The notes under the pieces were generated by a model, which saw only the letters and a list, made by a program, of their open reading frames with translations, made no database searches and had not been told where the DNA came from. From NCBI GenBank assembly GCA_964648505.1, contig CAZYMI010000001.1, positions 124,001 to 188,000 of the forward strand: a stretch of 64,000 bases of DNA, given 5' to 3'. The first letter of the stretch is position 1. Every line of letters begins with the position of its first letter. A program made the translations under genes and the position numbers. Origin of the DNA: CAZYMI01 sp964648505 (GTDB lineage Bacteria; Pseudomonadota; Alphaproteobacteria; Micavibrionales; Micavibrionaceae). Shown here piece after piece: positions 59,013 through 64,000 of this stretch.

Positions 59013-61588
59013 CAGTGAGTGTGTCTCAGCAGAATCTACTCTTAAATTATGCCCAAAATATCGGCATAATTCATGCGCGGCAAAAAGATGGGACGTATAA
59101 AATTGACCCCGCAAGCTGCGCTGTTGACGCCTTATGCCCGTCCTTCATATCGCGAGGCAATAATGGCGGCTTTTCACCACAAGCGTTTTATACCTTTCTT
59201 GAATTTTTACATCAACCCTTGCGCGTTTTGGCAAGCCGCGCTGATGCAACTGTTTCAGGCCACAATTACAATCACTTACAGCAACTTTTATCGAATACAT
59301 CCAACCAAGCTTCTCTTGTCTTTGCAGATGATGAACACGAACGTGTCGAACATGGCCTTGCAGCTTATATAGAAGATGAAACAACGCCTGATCTGAAGCT
59401 TGATCCTATGGCTGGCTTTGTGTTTGAAAGACTGCCGATAGAAAATGAAAATACCTCAGGCCCTTTATCACAATGGTATAACCACCACCTCCCCCGAAAA
59501 GAAAAGCACTCTGCGCGTGATCTTGAAAAAATTGCTGACGCTTTTTTCAAAACGCCAAAAATACTCGGCTGGCTTCAAGATGAAACCCAAAATGTAAAAG
59601 TTGCGCATCACATCAAGGCTATTAACGATCAAGCCTGTGAACTTGCCTTAACAAGCATAAATTCCTCAGATGCGCCTGAAACAGCGAAAGCGATTGATAC
59701 GCTTTTGGCTGGCCTGGAACACCTGCTGAGAGATGAAGAATGGACCAATGCGGGCCACTATCTACACAGATCCAGGCCCTACCCACAAATTTTGCAGATA
59801 CTACAAGACGATATAAAAATTGCGCGCGCAGTTTTAAAGCGCCTTGAATTGCAACCTCTGACATCTGGTCATTTGGCTGCTTTCGGTGCGTCTTTTATGC
59901 CGCTTTTGAGTGTTGCGCATCGCCTTGCTTTTGGCGCAGACGGACATGCTTTGACACTTGGTGGCCTTACAGTTTCCACTGCCCCCCAACATTTACCCGA
60001 ACACTACAAAATCTTTGATCACCTTTTAAAAACTGTGGAAGCAGAAAATAAACCTCTCGCGCGGGAGATTGGATCCGCAACGATCGAATCTCTCAAAGGC
60101 TTTTTTGGTGACATGGTTCATTTTGTCAGTGGATCACGTACATCTTTCGCTTTGTTTGCAGCCCTTACCGCCTCTTTATTGATCTTAAATCCTGGCAAGG
60201 TGGTCGACACACAAAATACAATTGCATCAAACTTCAATGAAGCCGGTGGATTTACATTTGGCCCAAATGGCGAAGTCATTCCAGTAAAAGTGAACCCAGA
60301 GCTGAACAAAAACGCCCAAAGCTGGCATTGGGATGTAGGATTTTTTGGGATGTATAAGCATTATACATCCGATGTTTTTGTCTCTGGCCCTGCGCACGCC
60401 GCGATTGATGCCGTTGATACAACGCTCAAAGCAACCGGGGATGTTTTTGGCCAGACACCTCCTGAAGAATCGGTTTTCTCTAAAACGGCGAAAAAAATCA
60501 TCTCTTCTGTCGCTGACTTTCTGTTTGGCCTCAATATGTTGCAAAATATGACCCATGCCGCCTTTTGGCTGTACATGTTTAACCATGGCAGAAGAAGCGG
60601 CTTTCGTGGTGCGTCGCACATTCTTGGTTTATTCTCTCCCCTGCTTGATCTTGGTTATCGTGGCGTGCATCGACTTTCAGGCGTTTGTCGCTTGCCGTTT
60701 ATGAAAGACCTGCCTGGTCATGGCGCCACAAAGGCCCACCTACGTGCACAAATTCGTCAGATCAGCGAAAGAATGAGCCAGCAAGCGCCGGATGAAAATA
60801 TTTCTGCAATAACAGCCCTGCAAAACAGGCCTATAATATTTAAAGCGCGCGGACTGAGCCAAACATTTGAGCTTGCCGCACACAACCTCAATCCTTTGCT
60901 TGATATTTTAGAAAAATTCGAACAAACAATCACTGTGGCGTCCAATCCAGTAGGTGTAGAGAATGATCTTATGCGTGATCAATTGATCGAGCGCATAAAA
61001 GCTTTCCGAAAAATACTATCTGGAGAATTAGATAAGCCTGCAAAACAGCTTGGCGCATTATTTTCAAAAATTGCTGCTGCTGAAACGTACCATACGGGTC
61101 GCACTGATATTTTTAAGACTGTTGCCACAAGGCCCGCAAGCGTGCACGAATATAAAGCCCTTCAATCACTTGGTGGCCTACATGCCAAGCGAACAAAATC
61201 CTCAAATATAACTGGTAAGCTGCGCCAAATCAGTCGCGAGAGCGCCTATACGTTTCGTGGTCTGGCGACAACGGTTTCAAATTCTATACCGCACAAATTA
61301 CCCCTTATTTATGGCCTGACAGCGATATCTGCGCTTGCGGCAGGCCTTGAAGTCAGCGGCCTTTCAAAACACCTGCTCTTACAAGCCCAAGAGCCTATTG
61401 GTTTTCTGTCTCAAGGTTTTGGCGCGCTGGTTGGAGCGATCGCGCCTTTACCGCCCTTTGTTGTCTATAATTTCTTTGAAGATATTCTAGCTGTGCATCT
61501 TGCTGGTGGCACAACCCTGCTGACCGCCGGCGCAGTTTTGCATTATGGACTTAAACTCGCCCGCACACCCTCACCCAAAACGCCTTAG
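58991..61588 (+). CDS. Large hypothetical membrane protein, 865 residues
   Basis: No family recognised. A soluble N-terminal half (about 1-370) is helical and charged; membrane-like segments appear near 388-405, 520-545, 768-790, 808-830 and 842-860. A helical stretch (about 575-690) lies between. The final hydrophobic block FGALVGAIAPLPPFVVYNFFEDILAV resembles part of an integral membrane unit. No known transport, secretion or toxin motif was found. The start overlaps the lipoprotein gene by 22 bases; the ATG has no clear ribosome site. Convergent with ychF. Confidence 0.65.
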   Translation: MPTTIAITVSVSQQNLLLNYAQNIGIIHARQKDGTYKIDPASCAVDALCPSFISRGNNGGFSPQAFYTFLEFLHQPLRVLASRADATVSGHNYNHLQQLLSNTSNQASLVFADDEHERVEHGLAAYIEDETTPDLKLDPMAGFVFERLPIENENTSGPLSQWYNHHLPRKEKHSARDLEKIADAFFKTPKILGWLQDETQNVKVAHHIKAINDQACELALTSINSSDAPETAKAIDTLLAGLEHLLRDEEWTNAGHYLHRSRPYPQILQILQDDIKIARAVLKRLELQPLTSGHLAAFGASFMPLLSVAHRLAFGADGHALTLGGLTVSTAPQHLPEHYKIFDHLLKTVEAENKPLAREIGSATIESLKGFFGDMVHFVSGSRTSFALFAALTASLLILNPGKVVDTQNTIASNFNEAGGFTFGPNGEVIPVKVNPELNKNAQSWHWDVGFFGMYKHYTSDVFVSGPAHAAIDAVDTTLKATGDVFGQTPPEESVFSKTAKKIISSVADFLFGLNMLQNMTHAAFWLYMFNHGRRSGFRGASHILGLFSPLLDLGYRGVHRLSGVCRLPFMKDLPGHGATKAHLRAQIRQISERMSQQAPDENISAITALQNRPIIFKARGLSQTFELAAHNLNPLLDILEKFEQTITVASNPVGVENDLMRDQLIERIKAFRKILSGELDKPAKQLGALFSKIAAAETYHTGRTDIFKTVATRPASVHEYKALQSLGGLHAKRTKSSNITGKLRQISRESAYTFRGLATTVSNSIPHKLPLIYGLTAISALAAGLEVSGLSKHLLLQAQEPIGFLSQGFGALVGAIAPLPPFVVYNFFEDILAVHLAGGTTLLTAGAVLHYGLKLARTPSPKTP

Positions 61589-62685
61589 ACGTTAAACCGG
61601 AACAACATGACATCGCCGTCATGAACAACGTATTCCTTGCCTTCTTGGCGCATTTTGCCAGCTTCTTTGGCGGCTGCCTCACCTTTGTAGGTTTTATAAT
61701 CTTCAAATGAAATCACTTCAGCGCGAATAAAACCACGCTCAAAATCGGTGTGGATGGCACCGGCGGCTTCAGGGGCTTTGGCACCGATGCGCACAGTCCA
61801 TGCGCGGGTTTCTTTGGGTCCGCAGGTAAAATAAGTTTGCAAACCCAATCGCTTGAAGCCTGCGCGAATAATACGGTTCAACCCAGGTTCATCAAGGCTG
61901 AGCGTTGATAAAAATTCGCGCTTATCTTCTTCTGTTGGCAGTTGTGCAATCTCCGCTTCAATCGCAGCAGAAATAATAACCGCTTCTGTGCCTTCCATTT
62001 TTGCGCGCTCAGCTACCTTTTCACTCATTGCGTTGCCCTTAGCCGCATCTGTCTCAGCTACATTACATACATATAACACAGGCTTGGATGACATAAGCTG
62101 CAACATTTTAAAAGGCTTGATCTGGTCATCATCAAGCGTGACGGTGCGCGCAGGCTTACCCGCGTCCAGCGCAATTTTTACCTTACCCAAAATATCAACG
62201 AGAATTTTTGCATCTTTATCGCCGCCCTTGGCTTTTTTCTCGGCATTGTTAAGCTGACGTTCAACGCTATCCATATCAGCAAGCATCAATTCAATTTCAA
62301 TTGTTTCAATGTCACGGATAGGATCAACGGATCCTTCCACATGGGTAATATCCGCATCTTCAAAGCAACGCACCACATGAATAATGGCATCCACCTCACG
62401 AATATTGGCTAAAAATTTATTGCCCAAGCCCTCACCTTTCGATGCGCCCTTCACAAGCCCTGCAATATCTACAAATTCTAATTGTGTCGGCACTGTCTTG
62501 GCCGATTTTGCCAACTGGCACAGCAAGTCAATACGCTCGTCCGGCACCGCCACGCGGCCCACATTGGGTTCGATCGTACAGAAAGGAAAGTTCGCTGCCT
62601 GTGCGGCTGCTGTTGCTGTCAGCGCATTAAATAAGGTTGATTTACCAACATTCGGTAAACCTACAATCCCGCAATTAAATCCCAT
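61585..62685 (-). CDS. ychF: Redox-regulated ATPase YchF
   Basis: 366 residues, an Obg-family P-loop protein. Walker A GLPNVGKST (8-16), FVDIAGLVKGASKGEGLG and a G4 element reading NVAE instead of NKxD, the change that gives YchF ATP preference over GTP. A helical insert precedes the TGS-like C-terminal domain with YFTCGPKETRAWTV and FERGFIRAEV. It overlaps the pth stop by 11 bases; AGGAT precedes the ATG. Confidence 0.96.
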   Translation of the reverse strand: MGFNCGIVGLPNVGKSTLFNALTATAAAQAANFPFCTIEPNVGRVAVPDERIDLLCQLAKSAKTVPTQLEFVDIAGLVKGASKGEGLGNKFLANIREVDAIIHVVRCFEDADITHVEGSVDPIRDIETIEIELMLADMDSVERQLNNAEKKAKGGDKDAKILVDILGKVKIALDAGKPARTVTLDDDQIKPFKMLQLMSSKPVLYVCNVAETDAAKGNAMSEKVAERAKMEGTEAVIISAAIEAEIAQLPTEEDKREFLSTLSLDEPGLNRIIRAGFKRLGLQTYFTCGPKETRAWTVRIGAKAPEAAGAIHTDFERGFIRAEVISFEDYKTYKGEAAAKEAGKMRQEGKEYVVHDGDVMLFRFNV

Positions 62686-63265
62686 CTTTTGTATCCTTTT
62701 TTGTTTCTGCTGCTATTTTTGTCATGAAGTCATTATCGCGGCCACCCGTAAGCAAGCTAATATTTTTGGCGATTGCTTTTAACGTTGGGTCTAACCACAT
62801 CTGATCATCGGCGGTAAAATTACCAAGCACATAACCCGTCACACGATCTTTATCACCCGGATGGCCAATACCAATTCGCACGCGCCAATAATCAGGCGTG
62901 CCCAAACAATCATCAAGCGAACGCAAGCCATTATGCCCCGCAGCCCCGCCGCCGCGTTTAACGCGCACTTTTCCTGCGGATAAATCCAACTCATCATGAA
63001 ACACAAAAATATTTTCAGGGGGGATTTTATAAAAATTGACGACCTGCTGCACCGACTGGCCCGATAAATTCATAAAAGTCTGTGGCATTAATAAGCCTAT
63101 CTTATTTGCACCCTGCCGTGCTTCAGCCCATAAACCTTTGTATTTTTTTGTGAAGGCTGGGGCTGATAAAGCACACGCAATCGCCTCAACCGCCATAAAG
63201 CCAACATTATGGCGATGGCGCGCATATTCTAAGCCAGGATTACCAAGGCCGATTAACAGTATCAT
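62675..63265 (-). CDS. pth: Peptidyl-tRNA hydrolase
   Basis: 196 residues from the ATG at 63265 (MILLIGLGNPG). The longer frame from 63319 is rejected because it begins inside the terminator hairpin and gives an unusual N-terminus. The enzyme recycles peptidyl-tRNA released by stalled ribosomes. Motifs: GLGNPGLEYARHRHNVGF with the catalytic His, PQTFMNLSGQSV, FHDELDLSAGKVRVKRGGGAAGHNGLRSL. Order rplY-pth-ychF is conserved in proteobacteria. Confidence 0.95.
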   Translation of the reverse strand: MILLIGLGNPGLEYARHRHNVGFMAVEAIACALSAPAFTKKYKGLWAEARQGANKIGLLMPQTFMNLSGQSVQQVVNFYKIPPENIFVFHDELDLSAGKVRVKRGGGAAGHNGLRSLDDCLGTPDYWRVRIGIGHPGDKDRVTGYVLGNFTADDQMWLDPTLKAIAKNISLLTGGRDNDFMTKIAAETKKDTKDGI

Positions 63266-63293
63266 CGGCGTTTCATTTTCTTTGAGGGGAAAT

Positions 63294-63339
63294 AAAAAAC
63301 GGGTGAGGACGCTGAACATAACAGCACTCCCTCACCCGT
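63294..63339 (-). terminator. Rho-independent terminator between rplY and pth
   Basis: Ten-base stem ACGGGTGAGG (63299-63308) with CCTCACCCGT (63330-63339), and an inner stem GCTG/CAGC in the loop. On the minus strand the hairpin is followed by a T run (63299-63294). It ends rplY transcription; any pth transcription through it would need read-through or an internal promoter. Confidence 0.85.
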
Positions 63340-63346
63340 CAAAAAT

Positions 63347-64000
63347 TTACTTCTTCGCCGCTGGTTTAGCAGCTGGCGCTTTTGCAGCACCTGCAGCAGG
63401 CGTTGCGGCTTTTGCACCCGCAGCCGGAGCCGCTGTTGCAACAGCAGCATCAGCAACAGCTGCCACTTCTTCTTGAACAGTCGGGGCTACAATCGATGCA
63501 ATTGTAAAATCACGATCATTGGTAACCTTCACACCTTTTGGAAGTGGGATTTGGCTGATTTTGATGGTGTCACCAATTTTCTTACCCGCCAACGACACTT
63601 CAATATGCTCAGGAATATCACTTGCAGGAACATAGAGGTCGATTTCATGGCGAACAACGTTCAAAACACCTTTATCAAGTTTAATGCCCGGGCATTGATC
63701 TTCATTACTGAAATGCACTGGAATTTCGATGCGGATCTGCGTTTTTTCTGACACACGCATAAAATCAACATGCACCGGACGATCTGTAACAGGATGAAGC
63801 TGAACATCACGCGCGATCACCAGATGCTTCTGGCCATCAACAGACAAGTCGCACAGATGCACGAACATGCCGCCTTTCATGTGTCTAAGCTTAAGTTCCT
63901 GCTCATCAAGCGCGATGGTCACAGGTTCTTTTTTATCGCCGTAAATTACGGCAGGGATCATTTTATTGCGGCGGAGTTCGCGTGCCATCCCCTTACCGGC
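63347..64000 (-). CDS. rplY: 50S ribosomal protein L25/general stress protein Ctc (5' end beyond window)
   Basis: Binds 5S rRNA. The visible part runs into the window edge: the coding sequence continues upstream of the in-frame ATG at 63988 as AGKG, and homologues have about ten to fifteen more residues before this. L25 motifs: RNKMIPAVIYGDKKEPV, HMKGGMFVHLCDL, LHPVTDRPVHVDFMRV. A Ctc-type C-terminal domain (about 100-180) follows, ending in an Ala/Pro/Lys-rich tail (about 185-213). The alphaproteobacterial long form. Confidence 0.93.
   Translation of the reverse strand, partial: AGKGMARELRRNKMIPAVIYGDKKEPVTIALDEQELKLRHMKGGMFVHLCDLSVDGQKHLVIARDVQLHPVTDRPVHVDFMRVSEKTQIRIEIPVHFSNEDQCPGIKLDKGVLNVVRHEIDLYVPASDIPEHIEVSLAGKKIGDTIKISQIPLPKGVKVTNDRDFTIASIVAPTVQEEVAAVADAAVATAAPAAGAKAATPAAGAAKAPAAKPAAKK

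Noticed and set aside
63266..63319. Longer Pth with 18 extra N-terminal residues
   Set aside because: The start would lie in the loop of the rplY terminator and family members begin at MILLIGLGNPG-type sequence.
1..64000. tRNA, rRNA, CRISPR, insertion sequence, prophage or origin signals
   Set aside because: None seen on reading; no tRNA-like CCA-ended cloverleaf, spaced direct repeats, or transposase or integrase genes. A covariance-model scan would be decisive for small RNAs.

Overview
The window is chromosomal DNA from an alphaproteobacterium of moderate to low GC. The order and family is not fixed by the sequence. The assignment rests on several alphaproteobacterial habits: the rpiB-glyA-nrdR-ribE-ribBA run, the rplY-pth-ychF run, a phaCAB operon divergent from phaR plus a separate phasin, a Bpt-type arginyl/leucyl transferase, an LdtR-like MarR protein, PleC/DivJ-like histidine kinase signatures, and many short ATGA-type gene overlaps. 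Most of the window is housekeeping chromosome. I see no insertion sequence, prophage, CRISPR array, rRNA or tRNA.

Layout. 1-3461 (minus): DUF6898, rpiB, glyA, nrdR, ribE and truncated ribBA; no ribD lies in the run. 3497-4681: glutaryl-CoA dehydrogenase. 4739-9067: secreted HExxH protein, small hypothetical, an OPR-repeat/RAP-domain protein, MarR/LdtR-like regulator and 3-hydroxyisobutyryl-CoA hydrolase. 9195-12870: a Fur-type box in front of a DUF454-TIGR03118 pair, then motA-motB. 12913-20812: bpt, panC, parC, recO, an unknown 441-aa protein, a histidine phosphatase and a fused folK-folP gene. 20893-28061 (minus): a Tat-exported YcbK-like protein, then a tight seven-gene run pfkA, two bacterial-PH proteins, ilvD, a membrane-anchored nuclease-toxin-like protein, a zinc-ribbon protein and a YcbB-like L,D-transpeptidase. 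28202-31637 (plus): DUF465, purE, purK, fumC, ribbon-helix-helix protein. 31634-38995: AsmA protein, then the PHB cluster phaB, phaA, phaC-like and divergent phaR. 39008-43609: GGDEF/EAL protein, conserved hypothetical, apaG, OmpA-like lipoprotein, unknown. 43783-48931: DJ-1-like pseudoenzyme, prfB with its programmed +1 frameshift, a double TcpQ-like domain protein and a long coiled-coil secreted protein. 48935-57453: hslO, ABC-2 permease, recX, PAS histidine kinase, phasin, an EnvZ/OmpR-like pair, ilvE. 57457-61588: an uncharacterised divergent cluster around a symmetric promoter with a Fur-like palindrome. 61585-64000 (minus): ychF, pth, rplY (truncated by the window end).

How the genes fit together. 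The PHB genes describe a carbon-storage module: PhaA and PhaB make (R)-3-hydroxybutyryl-CoA, a short PhaC-like synthase polymerises it, and the phasin coats granules under PhaR or another operator-binding repressor. LdtR-like, L,D-transpeptidase and YcbK-like proteins suggest 3-3 cross-linked peptidoglycan remodelling. Several genes lack a Shine-Dalgarno sequence and carry a -35 element 34-36 bases before the ATG, which suggests leaderless mRNAs. The least explained parts are the OPR/RAP protein at 6273-7442 (an organelle-type RNA-binding architecture in a bacterium) and the putatively iron-controlled cluster at 57457-61588.
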